Shown here: positions 1 to 7,525 of the stretch, in pieces
Layout: each line of letters begins with the position of its first letter
How positions within the stretch are numbered: position 1 is the stretch's first letter
NCBI RefSeq assembly: GCF_947381555.1
Contig: NZ_CANCWQ010000017.1
Coordinates: 1 to 32,931, forward strand
DNA: 32,931 bases
Reading direction: 5' to 3'
Source of the DNA: Limosilactobacillus pulli
Lineage (GTDB): Bacteria > Bacillota > Bacilli > Lactobacillales > Lactobacillaceae
Translations under genes and position numbers: made by a program
Notes under the pieces: generated by a model
What the model saw: only the letters and a program-made list of their open reading frames with translations
The model's database searches: none
Told to the model about the DNA's origin: nothing

Positions 1-77
1 TGGCGAACTCCAATTGAGATCTTCTTGCTTAATCTGCGTCATTAAATTTGTTCAAGTTATTTATTGCAATCTGCCTT
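1..77 (-). mobile_element. Left boundary repeat with 5' end of an outward ORF (partial, probable IS)
   Basis: Bases 3-77 are the exact reverse complement of 32857-32931. On the minus strand an ORF starts at base 42 and runs off the edge; its visible residues are MTQIKQEDLNWSSP. The matching copy at the other end begins with the same residues, so the repeat includes about 35 bp of upstream DNA and the start of a gene. A transposase start is the natural reading for a repeated gene at segment edges, but too few residues are visible to name a family. No good SD precedes the ATG. The identity as an IS is inference. Confidence 0.5.
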
Positions 78-120
78 GTAAAAAAACGTCAATTGGTGAG
101 ACTTGACGAACAACTGTGAC

Positions 121-126
121 TATAAT
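121..126 (+). promoter_or_regulatory. Probable -10 box for the acyltransferase gene
   Basis: A perfect TATAAT lies 34 bp before the start codon at 160. A TTGACG at 103-108 is too close (12 bp spacer) to act as a standard -35, so the upstream half of the promoter is uncertain. Confidence 0.45.
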
Positions 127-159
127 GAAAATTGTATTTTTAATTTGGGGGAAGTTTTT

Positions 160-1992
160 ATGCGATCCAAGCAATACGTGACCGGAATCGATGGCGTCAG
201 GACGCTGGCCGTATTTGGCGTAATCATCTATCACTTGCTGCCAACAACCTTGCCGGGCGGCTATCTGGGCGTACCGCTGTTTCTTTTGATCTCGGGATAT
301 TTCGTGACCTTGCAGCTGGTACGTCAAATGGATCAGACAGGCGGCATTCGCTTGACACAGTTTTATCTTAAGCGACTGCGCCGACTCTATCCGGTGCTGA
401 TTGTTATGCTGACGGTCACAACAGCCTATATTACGGTATTTGCCCGCGATCTATTGCACAACATAAAGAGTACGATCATTACCAATCTGCTTTGGGTTTA
501 CAACTGGTGGGAAATTGGTCATGGACAGTCATACTTTGACCGTTTTAATGGTGAGTCGCCGTTCACGCATCTGTGGACCTTAGGCGTGGAGGCACAATTT
601 TATTTCTTGTGGCCATTGATCTTGTTTTTGCTGTTTTTGGTCTTGAGAAAACGCACGCGTATTAAATGGACCGTTTTTATCCTGGCCGTTGCCTCAGCAA
701 TTGAGATGGCCGTCTTATTTGATCAAAATAATCTGAACCGCGTCTATTATGGAACTGATACGCGGTCCTTTTCGCTGCTTCTGGGTGCCTGGCTGGCGCT
801 GTGCTGGCCGATCGATCATCTAAACGCCAAATTGACGACGCCGGCCGCCAAAATCTTGGATGGGGTTGGGATCGGTGCGCTTTTGATTACGCTGCTGGGC
901 TTTTTTACCTTACCAGGGCAGAGCAGCTGGACCTATCGTGGGGGCATGTTTTTCTATAGTCTGATCGGAATGCTTTTAATTGCGACCGTGGTTCATCCCG
1001 GTAGTCATATGAATCGGTGGCTGACCAATCCGATTTTTGCCTGGATCGGTCAGCGTTCATATGGTATCTATGTCTATCAGCTGCCGGTAATGGTCTTTTA
1101 TGAGCGAGTAGTTGAGATTGGCCAGCATCCATTGCTCAATGCGCTGATTGAATGTGGGTTGATCATGGTGATCAGCGAGCTTTCCTATCGTTTTGTTGAA
1201 CAGCCATTGGCCCATTATCAATGGCGTCATCTGCCAAACAGCATTCGACACTGGATCGATTTTAAGATGCACGACTGGCGACAATGGGTCAAGATCGGCC
1301 CTGGTGTGATCATCTGCTTTATCGCTCTGTGTGGATTGATGCTGCCGAGTCGACCGATTAAAAAGAGTGCGGAACAGACTCGGATTGAAAAAAGCAAGCA
1401 GGCCACCGCGCAGAAAAATCAACAAATTGCCAAAGGAAAAACGACTAAAGTTAACGTCAACAGCAAGTCGCTGCAGAAAAAATACGGTTTGAGCTCAGCT
1501 CAGCTAAAAGCCGCTTCACAGCTTGAGATCACGGCAATTGGGGACTCGGTAATGGCGGATGCCTCCCAGGATATTCAAGAAATCATGCCGCATGCCTATG
1601 TTGACGCTGAAGTTGGTCGTCAGGGCAATGCCACGCCTGGAGTTATTAAAGACATCAAGGCAAAAGGCCAGCTGCAAAAGATCGTGATTCTAAACCTTGG
1701 AACCAATGGCGCAATGAATACACAGACAATTGATGATATCTTAAATGCAATCGGCAGCGATCATCAGATATATTGGATTACGCCGCACGTACCAACGCGT
1801 GACTGGGAACAGACGGTTTGTGATCAGATCAAGCAGACTGCCAAGCAGCATAACAATGTGCATGTGATTGACTGGAATCAGGCTGCCAGCAGTCATGCCG
1901 AATGGTTTGGCCAAGACAAGGTACACATGAATGAGCAGGGGAATGCCTACTTTACGCGCTTAATCGTCAAAATCACTCTAAAAAATAAATAG
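160..1992 (+). CDS. oatA: Peptidoglycan O-acetyltransferase (OatA-like, acyltransferase 3 + SGNH)
   Basis: Predicted 610-residue membrane enzyme that moves acetyl groups across the membrane and attaches them to cell-wall sugars, usually MurNAc C6-OH, giving lysozyme resistance. The N-terminal ~400 residues form an acyltransferase-3 domain with about ten hydrophobic segments, beginning GIDGVRTLAV. After a Lys/Gln-rich linker comes an extracytoplasmic SGNH domain with GDSVM (catalytic Ser, ~residue 463), NLGTNG, and DKVHMN (Asp/His, ~586-591). The ORF is open upstream, but I chose the ATG at 160 because GGGGGAAG precedes it at a good distance. The HAD gene follows 15 bp later. OatA, OatB (GlcNAc) and teichoic or exopolysaccharide acetyltransferases share this layout, so substrate choice is inferred. 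Confidence 0.85.
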   Translation: MRSKQYVTGIDGVRTLAVFGVIIYHLLPTTLPGGYLGVPLFLLISGYFVTLQLVRQMDQTGGIRLTQFYLKRLRRLYPVLIVMLTVTTAYITVFARDLLHNIKSTIITNLLWVYNWWEIGHGQSYFDRFNGESPFTHLWTLGVEAQFYFLWPLILFLLFLVLRKRTRIKWTVFILAVASAIEMAVLFDQNNLNRVYYGTDTRSFSLLLGAWLALCWPIDHLNAKLTTPAAKILDGVGIGALLITLLGFFTLPGQSSWTYRGGMFFYSLIGMLLIATVVHPGSHMNRWLTNPIFAWIGQRSYGIYVYQLPVMVFYERVVEIGQHPLLNALIECGLIMVISELSYRFVEQPLAHYQWRHLPNSIRHWIDFKMHDWRQWVKIGPGVIICFIALCGLMLPSRPIKKSAEQTRIEKSKQATAQKNQQIAKGKTTKVNVNSKSLQKKYGLSSAQLKAASQLEITAIGDSVMADASQDIQEIMPHAYVDAEVGRQGNATPGVIKDIKAKGQLQKIVILNLGTNGAMNTQTIDDILNAIGSDHQIYWITPHVPTRDWEQTVCDQIKQTAKQHNNVHVIDWNQAASSHAEWFGQDKVHMNEQGNAYFTRLIVKITLKNK

Positions 1993-2007
1993 AAAAGAGA
2001 TAATAAT

Positions 2008-2823
2008 ATGATTAAAATGATTGCGTTGGATATGGATAATACGTTGCTGAACAGTCAAAAGGAGATCAGCCAAAGAAACGAGCAAGTCTTGAAACGACTG
2101 CACGAACAAGGTATCAAAGTCGTGCTTTGTACAGGTCGGCCAATCAATGCTATCTGGCCTTATATCGAGCAGCTGGGGCTGACCACGGCTGATGATTATA
2201 CGATTACCTTTAATGGTGGCTTAGTCGTCAATAATCAGACTCGGAACGCACTCAGCGAACATGGTATCACCAAAGATAAGCTACAGGCCGTTTTTGTTTT
2301 TGCCAAGCAGCATGACTTTTCACTGGATGTTTTGGACTTTGATCGTGTCTATGAGATTATGGATATGCCGCGTTCGATCTACAAAACGATCTTAAAAAAT
2401 ATTGAGTTTGAGGATGCGGATTTTAGTGATCTGTCTGGTGATGATCATGTTTATGCCAAAGCCATTATGGCAATCCCAGCAGAAAAAATGAGTCGTGAGG
2501 TCTTGCCAAGCGTACCTGATGAGCTGAAAAAACAAGTCAATGTCGTCCAGTCGCAGCCGATGGTTTTGGAATTTTTGCCAAACGGCGTCAACAAGAGCGT
2601 TGGCTTGGCAGCATTGCTGCAGCACTATGGCTGGGGATTTGAGAATCTAATGACGTTTGGTGATGCTGACAATGACTATGAGATGATTCGAGATGCCGAC
2701 GATGGCGTGGTCATGGCAAATGGATTGGCAAGCGTCAAAAAAATTGCCGATCATCTGACGGCTGCTAATGATGAGGATGGCGTAGCTGTCTATCTGGAAA
2801 ATTATTTTGCAACATTAATGTAA
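2008..2823 (+). CDS. Cof-type HAD-superfamily phosphatase
   Basis: A 271-residue soluble phosphatase of the Cof/YidA subfamily, which dephosphorylates sugar phosphates, nucleotides or flavin precursors. HAD motif I is DMDNTLL near the N-terminus, with both catalytic Asp residues; motif II is TGR at ~42-44; motif IV is GDADNDYEM near residue 218. The insert between motifs II and III is the C2-type cap. The start is supported by AAAGAGAT a few bases upstream. It follows the acyltransferase by 15 bp and is probably co-transcribed, then ends at a terminator. The exact substrate cannot be told from sequence because these enzymes are promiscuous. Confidence 0.85.
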   Translation: MIKMIALDMDNTLLNSQKEISQRNEQVLKRLHEQGIKVVLCTGRPINAIWPYIEQLGLTTADDYTITFNGGLVVNNQTRNALSEHGITKDKLQAVFVFAKQHDFSLDVLDFDRVYEIMDMPRSIYKTILKNIEFEDADFSDLSGDDHVYAKAIMAIPAEKMSREVLPSVPDELKKQVNVVQSQPMVLEFLPNGVNKSVGLAALLQHYGWGFENLMTFGDADNDYEMIRDADDGVVMANGLASVKKIADHLTAANDEDGVAVYLENYFATLM

Positions 2824-2853
2824 TATTGACGATGGTCAAGCCTTAAAAAAGGG

Positions 2854-2913
2854 TCGTAAAAAGCTGCCGAAAGCCGAAAAATGGTTTTTGTGTGACTTTT
2901 TACGATTTTTTTT
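2854..2913 (+). terminator. Intrinsic terminator after the HAD gene
   Basis: TCGTAAAAAG (2854-2863) pairs perfectly with CTTTTTACGA (2896-2905) across a 32-nt loop, and eight T residues follow. The long loop and AU-rich stem make it weaker than the others in this window. Confidence 0.55.
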
Positions 2914-3161
2914 GCAATATTTAAAATACTTAGATAAAAAGTTTGCCAAACCTAAAAACATTGCTATAACAACATTTATAATCAAATTGCTGATTCAACG
3001 GTAAAGGTTATGTTACAGAATATTACAAAACGGCCGTAAAAACTCTTAAATCGCAATTGCTCTGTTATCTGTTGGTAATATTGAGCGTGTATGATAGGGA
3101 TCGTTGATAAGGAAATGATAAATAACGAATTGATAATTGATAAAGGATGGTTTTGATTTTT
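2914..3161 (+). promoter_or_regulatory. Promoter and long 5' leader of the LysM/Apf gene
   Basis: A promoter candidate is TTTGCC (2942-2947), 17-bp spacer, TATAAC (2965-2970). If correct, the mRNA carries a leader of about 185 nt, which is long for this window. No known riboswitch or further ORF is recognisable in it. AAAGGATG (3142-3149) is the only SD near the start codon and lies unusually far from it. Confidence 0.4.
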
Positions 3162-3746
3162 ATGAAGAAGAACTTCAAGAAAGTTACTGCTGCTTTGGGC
3201 GCCGTTGTATTTGGCGTTGCTGCTACGGCTACGGTTGCCAACGCTGACACGACCTACACGGTACAATCCGGCGACACGCTGTCCAGCATTTCTCAAAAGT
3301 TCGCTAACGACAACAGCCTGATTCAAACCCTGGCTCAACAAAACAACATTCAAGACATCAACAAGATCTACGTTGGTCAACAACTGGTTGTTAAGACGGA
3401 TGGCCAAGGTACTGATGCTACACAAACTGCTGCTACGGCACAGCCAGCCGCTCAAGCAACGACGCAATCAGCTGCTGCTCAAACTTCACAAACCACTTCC
3501 AGCTACACTTCATCAGTTTCTGGTTCCGAAGCAGCTGCCAAGGCATGGATTGCTGCTCGTGAATCCGGCAACAACTACGGTGCTCGTAACGGTCAATACA
3601 TCGGTAAGTACCAATTGAGCGCTTCCTACCTGAATGGCGACTACTCCGCTGCCAACCAAGAACGAGTAGCTGACAATTACGTTGCCAGTCGTTACGGTTC
3701 TTGGACCAATGCTCAACAATTCTGGATGAGCAATGGCTGGTACTAA
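3162..3746 (+). CDS. apf: Secreted LysM protein with Apf-type C-terminal domain
   Basis: A 194-residue precursor. The signal peptide starts MKKNFKK, with a hydrophobic core and likely cleavage after AnA at ~residue 29. Next come a LysM peptidoglycan-binding domain (YTVQSGDTLSSIS to GQQLVV, ~32-76), a Gln/Ala/Thr/Ser-rich linker, and a C-terminal domain with WIAARESG, GKYQLS and a terminal GWY. That pattern matches aggregation-promoting factors of lactobacilli and resembles lysozyme or Rpf-like folds, with the Glu in AARESG as candidate catalytic residue. The ATG at 3147 lies inside the SD, so I chose 3162. Codon use is biased to favoured codons (GCT, AAC, CAA, GGT), like xylA, suggesting high expression. 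Cell-wall cleavage versus aggregation role is not decidable here. Confidence 0.85.
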   Translation: MKKNFKKVTAALGAVVFGVAATATVANADTTYTVQSGDTLSSISQKFANDNSLIQTLAQQNNIQDINKIYVGQQLVVKTDGQGTDATQTAATAQPAAQATTQSAAAQTSQTTSSYTSSVSGSEAAAKAWIAARESGNNYGARNGQYIGKYQLSASYLNGDYSAANQERVADNYVASRYGSWTNAQQFWMSNGWY

Positions 3747-3776
3747 GATCAAACATTAATAAAACAGTAATTTAGT

Positions 3777-3807
3777 CACCGTTCTTTATGAACGGTGTTT
3801 TTATTTT
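3777..3807 (+). terminator. Intrinsic terminator after the LysM gene
   Basis: CACCGTTC (3777-3784) and GAACGGTG (3790-3797) form a perfect 8-bp stem with a 5-nt loop and a T-rich tail. Confidence 0.85.
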
Positions 3808-3815
3808 GGAAATTA

Positions 3816-3861
3816 CTTAAAAATTTGCTAAAGAAGATTATTAATTTTTTAAATTTTTAAG
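3816..3861. repeat. AT-rich inverted repeat in the spacer before the LCP gene
   Basis: CTTAAAAATTT (3816-3826) is matched exactly by AAATTTTTAAG (3851-3861). It lies between the LysM terminator and the LCP gene. It could be a second terminator-like hairpin or a binding site; the rest of the 3862-4028 spacer shows no gene and no clear promoter. Confidence 0.35.
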
Positions 3862-4028
3862 CAAACTGAGCTTGTTGTTGGATTTTTCTGCTAAATTGAA
3901 TTAGTCAGGCTAAACGTGGCAATTATTTATGTGACTGCCAAATCAATGACGGGAAGGATCGCGTTATTGATTGAGAATCGCCAAAAGTTGATTTTGCAGG
4001 GTTCTTAATTATTGATGCGAACGAAAAC

Positions 4029-5099
4029 ATGGAAGAACAAACACAACCAACCAGAACGCCTAAACCAAAAAAGAAAAAATGGCGCTGGCTTAAATGGCTG
4101 TTGGCCTTGATTGTGATCGGGCTGGCAGCTGGTGGCGGTTATGAATACTATCAGATTCATCAGACGGCCTCTAAGGTATTCAGCAATAGTGCCAAAGTTA
4201 ATAAAAAACTGCGTGAGGGCAAGCCAATCACGATTATGACTTTGGGAATCGATTCCGGTGCCTTGGGACGTAAAAACTGGGGGGCCGGCAATACCGATTC
4301 GATTGAGGTTATTACCGTCAATCCCAAAAAGAAAACGGTGCGGATGACGGCAATCTCGCGTGACATTCCGATCAAAGTTAAGGTTGATGGCGGCTACACC
4401 TATGTTAAGCTAAATGCGGCCTACTCATTAGGTGGGGTTAAGGAAACCAAAAAACAGCTTGAAGATTTACTCGGCATCAAGATCGACTACTATGCCTCAG
4501 TCAATATGGGGGTTTTGGAAAAAGTCGTCAATGCAGTTGGCGGCGTTACGGCCAATAATTCATTTGCCTTTACCTATGAGGGTCACCACTTCAAGAAGGG
4601 CAAGCAGCATTTGAATGGCAGCCAAGCGCTTAAATATTCGCGGATGCGCTATGATGATCCAAGAGGCGACTATGGCCGTCAATACCGTCAACAGCAGGTC
4701 TTAGAGGCCGTTATCAACAAGTTTAAGAAAAATGGCTCAATCACAGTGGCCAATAAGCTTTTGCAGGCAGCTGGCGATGGCGTGCGGACTAATCTGCCGG
4801 TTAAAGCCGTGGCTACGCTTTATACTAAGTACAGTCCAGCACTAGGCAACGTTAAGATTGATCATCTGCAGGGAATCAGCGCAACGATTGATGGCACATC
4901 CTTCCAGGCAGTCACGCCAACAGAACTTAACCGAGTTTCCAAGGCAATTCGCAAATCGATTGGTGAAAAGCCAAAACATGTTACCAATACGGAAACCAGG
5001 CTTTATGACTATGCCGTTCAAAATGGCTATGATGGAATCAACAATCTTGAGTTCACGCTGCCAAACGGTGCCGAATATAATACGGTTGTAAGCAACTAA
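4029..5099 (+). CDS. LytR-CpsA-Psr family cell-wall glycopolymer ligase
   Basis: A 356-residue type II membrane protein: a short Lys/Pro-rich cytoplasmic tail, one membrane segment (~22-41), then an extracellular LCP domain. Family hallmarks are LGIDSG, the Arg/Asp-rich ISRDIP, VNMGVLEKVVNAVGGV, and the ALKYSRMRYDDPRGDYGRQ block holding conserved Arg and Asp residues that bind polyprenyl pyrophosphate. LCP enzymes transfer teichoic acids or capsule chains from the lipid carrier to peptidoglycan. No clear SD precedes the ATG (GAACGAAAAC), which is unusual here, yet the LPS-like KKKKWRW start fits a membrane anchor. It is transcribed alone and ends at a terminator shared with the converging gene. 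The attached polymer is unknown. Confidence 0.9.
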   Translation: MEEQTQPTRTPKPKKKKWRWLKWLLALIVIGLAAGGGYEYYQIHQTASKVFSNSAKVNKKLREGKPITIMTLGIDSGALGRKNWGAGNTDSIEVITVNPKKKTVRMTAISRDIPIKVKVDGGYTYVKLNAAYSLGGVKETKKQLEDLLGIKIDYYASVNMGVLEKVVNAVGGVTANNSFAFTYEGHHFKKGKQHLNGSQALKYSRMRYDDPRGDYGRQYRQQQVLEAVINKFKKNGSITVANKLLQAAGDGVRTNLPVKAVATLYTKYSPALGNVKIDHLQGISATIDGTSFQAVTPTELNRVSKAIRKSIGEKPKHVTNTETRLYDYAVQNGYDGINNLEFTLPNGAEYNTVVSN

Positions 5100-5133
5100 A
5101 AAAGAGCTGGGGGGAGATCCCTAGCTCTTTTTA
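5098..5133. terminator. Bidirectional terminator between LCP and YeiH genes
   Basis: AAAGAGCT (5101-5108) pairs with AGCTCTTT (5123-5130), continued by GGG with CCC. It has A/T tracts on both sides and sits between converging genes. Confidence 0.85.
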
Positions 5134-5140
5134 GATTGTT

Positions 5141-6181
5141 TTAGAAAAACAGTTTGCTCATAGTAATCACGAACGTCAACAGTACCAGGGAACCTAAAAC
5201 AGCAGCCATTAATGCATTACGCCCCCGCGTCAATAAAACCTTGAAGTTGACGCTCATCCCCAATGCTGCCATGGCCATGCCCAAGACCAGGTAGGCCAGT
5301 TTGACCATCCCGGCAATAACGGCACTGCCAAGTGGGACAAACGTACCGATGACGCTGGCCAAAATGAAACCGACCATGAACCATGGAATCGGTACGCGTT
5401 TTTGGTCAGCCGACAAAACGATTGGACCATCCTTGATACCTTGTTTTTGGTACCACCAGCCAATGATCATGGCAGCCGGAGCCAGCATCAAAACCCGTGA
5501 CAGCTTGGTGATAATTGCAGTATCCAGGCTGACCGGACCTCCAGCACTACCGGCAGCTACGGCATGCGCGATTTCATGCAGCGAGCCCCCGGTCATGACG
5601 CCAAATTGAACGGCTGACATATGTAAAAGCGGCTTGATGCCGATCTCTAAAAGCGTGAACAAGGTCCCTAAAATGGCAACGATGGCAACGGCAACGACCT
5701 TGTTTTCTCGTTGCCGCTCGGCTTCGGTTTCATCAGCCGCATTGTCAAACTGTGACGAAATCCCCATGACAGCCGCAGCACCACAAATTCCGGTTCCGCT
5801 GGCCACCAAGATTGCCAAATGCCGATCAACGCCAAAATACCGCGCCAGATTGTAGACCAGCAGAATCGTGCCTGAAACGATCAAAACGGCCAGTAAAATC
5901 GTTTTGATGCCAGCTTGCGCCAAGGCAATTAAATTGAGCTTAAATCCTAGCAAAATAATCCCCAGTCGCAAAAACTTGTTGGAGATCAGACCGATTCCTG
6001 GTTGGGCATAGCTGATAGCTGGTTTGGCAAATTGCATCAACATGCCTAAAATCAATGCAATTACCAAGGCACCGATAACAGACAGGTAGGGAAGTCCACC
6101 TAAAAACGAGCCAGCTAAAGAGCACAGCAGTGTCAGAAAAAATGCGACGATGAACTGCCGTGAAAACAGTGTCTTAATCAT
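5141..6181 (-). CDS. YeiH-family (UPF0324) membrane transporter
   Basis: A 346-residue polytopic protein with about ten hydrophobic segments, of the family often labelled putative sulfate exporter. Typical stretches are RLGIILLGFKL, ASGTGICGAAAVMG and GGSLHEIAHAVAAG. The ATG at 6181 is preferred over the upstream in-frame starts because GAAAGGG stands before it and the family starts directly before the first membrane segment. It is divergent from a LysR regulator, the same arrangement as yeiH-yeiE in enterobacteria, so the regulator probably controls it. The transported compound is not established and cannot be read from sequence. Confidence 0.85.
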   Translation of the reverse strand: MIKTLFSRQFIVAFFLTLLCSLAGSFLGGLPYLSVIGALVIALILGMLMQFAKPAISYAQPGIGLISNKFLRLGIILLGFKLNLIALAQAGIKTILLAVLIVSGTILLVYNLARYFGVDRHLAILVASGTGICGAAAVMGISSQFDNAADETEAERQRENKVVAVAIVAILGTLFTLLEIGIKPLLHMSAVQFGVMTGGSLHEIAHAVAAGSAGGPVSLDTAIITKLSRVLMLAPAAMIIGWWYQKQGIKDGPIVLSADQKRVPIPWFMVGFILASVIGTFVPLGSAVIAGMVKLAYLVLGMAMAALGMSVNFKVLLTRGRNALMAAVLGSLVLLTFVITMSKLFF

Positions 6182-6239
6182 ATCCAAAACCCTTTCTCTT
6201 AACTCAGATTGCTGATGATTTAAGCCTATCATGATATAT

Positions 6240-6265
6240 TAATAAATAAAAATTAGTATTTATTA
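6240..6265. promoter_or_regulatory. Candidate LysR operator in the divergent yeiH/lysR spacer
   Basis: TAATAAATA (6240-6248) and TATTTATTA (6257-6265) form a perfect 9-bp inverted repeat with an 8-bp spacer, halfway between the two divergent genes. LysR proteins bind such AT-rich dyads. The site is seen; the assignment is inferred. Confidence 0.5.
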
Positions 6266-6304
6266 GTAATCCAAAGTTCTACTTATAAAAGAGAGGTATC
6301 AGTC

Positions 6305-7180
6305 ATGGAAAAAGACCCATTACTCGATTATCGTGGTCAAACCCTGCTTGCCGTAGCAAAAACGGGCTCGCTGACTGCGGCTGCCAAACAGCTGTTTATT
6401 ACACAGCCAGCGGTCTCTCAGCAGTTGAATGCCTGGGAAAAAGAACTTGGTTTTCGACTATTGGATCATCAAGGAAAAAAGGTAACTCTAACACCGGCTG
6501 CCAAGCGTTTGGTTGATTATTTGAACTTTTTGGCGCATGAAAATCAAAAAATGCTGGATGAGCTAAAAAGGCAAACCGCACCATTAAGGTTGGGCGCGAC
6601 ACTTTCGATCGGCAGTTTTTTGCTACCGCAGGTGCTGACGGAAATGATTGCCCAAAACAGGCCGGTCACAACTCAGATTGGCAATACGCAAACGCTGCTT
6701 AACCAGATTCAACGAGGTGAGCTGGATGCAGCGTTGGTTGAAGGCGACTTTGACCATCAGCGCTTTGATTGGGAAGAAATTGGCTTAGAGCCATTTGCGT
6801 TGTTTGGCAGCCAGGCAATCGATCGGCCTGTTGCTTTACCAGAATTATTTGACTACCCCTTGTTGATTCGTGAATCGGGATCGGGAACGCGGCAGATTTT
6901 AGAAAAGTGGCTGCAGGCACAGGGCAGCGCTTTAACGGATTTTAAGCAGGTAATTGAGATCGGCAGTCCAGCGACAATTATTACCCTGCTAAAGGATGGC
7001 GTAGGGATCAGCTTTATGTATCGGGTCTTGGTTGAAGATGATCTACAGTCAGGAAAACTTTTTGAATGGGATCTCAATGAACTTTCAATTCGGCACGCGC
7101 TTTATTTGGTAACGGCCAAAAATAGTTTTTTCAAAGATCAGCGCCATCAATTGGCCAAAATCTGTCGTCAGGTACGCTGA
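6305..7180 (+). CDS. LysR-family transcriptional regulator (YeiE-like)
   Basis: A 291-residue regulator. The winged HTH (residues ~10-68) carries the usual TGSLTAAAKQLFITQPAVSQQL helix region; the rest is a two-lobed effector domain with PLLIRESGSGTR, a pattern common in the CysB/YeiE/CidR group. AGAGGTATC upstream supports the start. It is divergent from the transporter gene and shares a 123-bp spacer with a 9-bp palindrome. The likely role is effector-dependent control of the transporter. The effector is unknown. Confidence 0.85.
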   Translation: MEKDPLLDYRGQTLLAVAKTGSLTAAAKQLFITQPAVSQQLNAWEKELGFRLLDHQGKKVTLTPAAKRLVDYLNFLAHENQKMLDELKRQTAPLRLGATLSIGSFLLPQVLTEMIAQNRPVTTQIGNTQTLLNQIQRGELDAALVEGDFDHQRFDWEEIGLEPFALFGSQAIDRPVALPELFDYPLLIRESGSGTRQILEKWLQAQGSALTDFKQVIEIGSPATIITLLKDGVGISFMYRVLVEDDLQSGKLFEWDLNELSIRHALYLVTAKNSFFKDQRHQLAKICRQVR

Positions 7181-7315
7181 AATTGCGATTTGTTCAATTA
7201 AGACCGGGCAACTCAGCCAAAATCAAGACTTGATAAATGCTTTCTTAACCATTATTCGCAATTACTTCATAAATCTGACACAGCTTAATTGCATTTAATC
7301 GGTATGATAATGACA

Positions 7316-7349
7316 ATCAAATTAATCAAGCAACGGTGATTGATTTGAT
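7316..7349. repeat. 13-bp inverted repeat / hairpin
   Basis: Bases 7316-7328 pair with 7337-7349 over 13 positions (one G-T pair) around an 8-nt loop. No T tract follows directly, so it is not a terminator alone. It could be the 5' hairpin of a small RNA or an operator. Confidence 0.45.
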
Positions 7350-7401
7350 GATCCCCTACTTTTTCTCAAAAATACTCCCAATTATTGAATAAAGCACTTA
7401 A

Positions 7402-7446
7402 AAATAAAGCCGTTCAGTTCCCCAAAGCTGAGCGGCTTTATTTTGC
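7402..7446 (+). terminator. Strong intrinsic terminator before the desulfurase gene
   Basis: AAATAAAGCCGTTCAG (7402-7417) pairs with CTGAGCGGCTTTATTT starting at 7428, one G-T pair, loop of 10 nt, T-rich tail. It either ends the lysR transcript 220 nt after its stop codon or ends a separate short RNA. Confidence 0.8.
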
Positions 7447-7525
7447 GTCTCGGTGGCCAAGGGGTATACTAAAGAATGCGCTAGATTAAGAACCTTGACC
7501 AAATCAAAAAATGGGAGCGAAAATT

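Larger units (their letters stand above)
7181..7525. other. Spacer between lysR and the desulfurase gene
   Basis: No ORF is supported. It holds a 13-bp hairpin (7316-7349) and a strong terminator (7402-7446). A TATGAT at 7303-7308 lies just upstream of the hairpin and might start a transcript of about 130 nt, but no good -35 box is visible. Confidence 0.5.

Noticed and set aside
103..159. N-terminal extension of the acyltransferase starting at 103
   Set aside because: No SD precedes it, and the -10 box at 121-126 lies inside. The ATG at 160 has a strong SD and the usual family start.
3008..3100. WalR-like repeats (TGTTAC/ATTACA) upstream of the LysM gene
   Set aside because: The hexamers are 4 bp apart and one does not fit the direct-repeat consensus, so a WalR site is not supported.
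5301..5855. Plus-strand ORFs inside the YeiH gene
   Set aside because: They are antisense shadows of a conserved polytopic protein, without SD or recognisable product.
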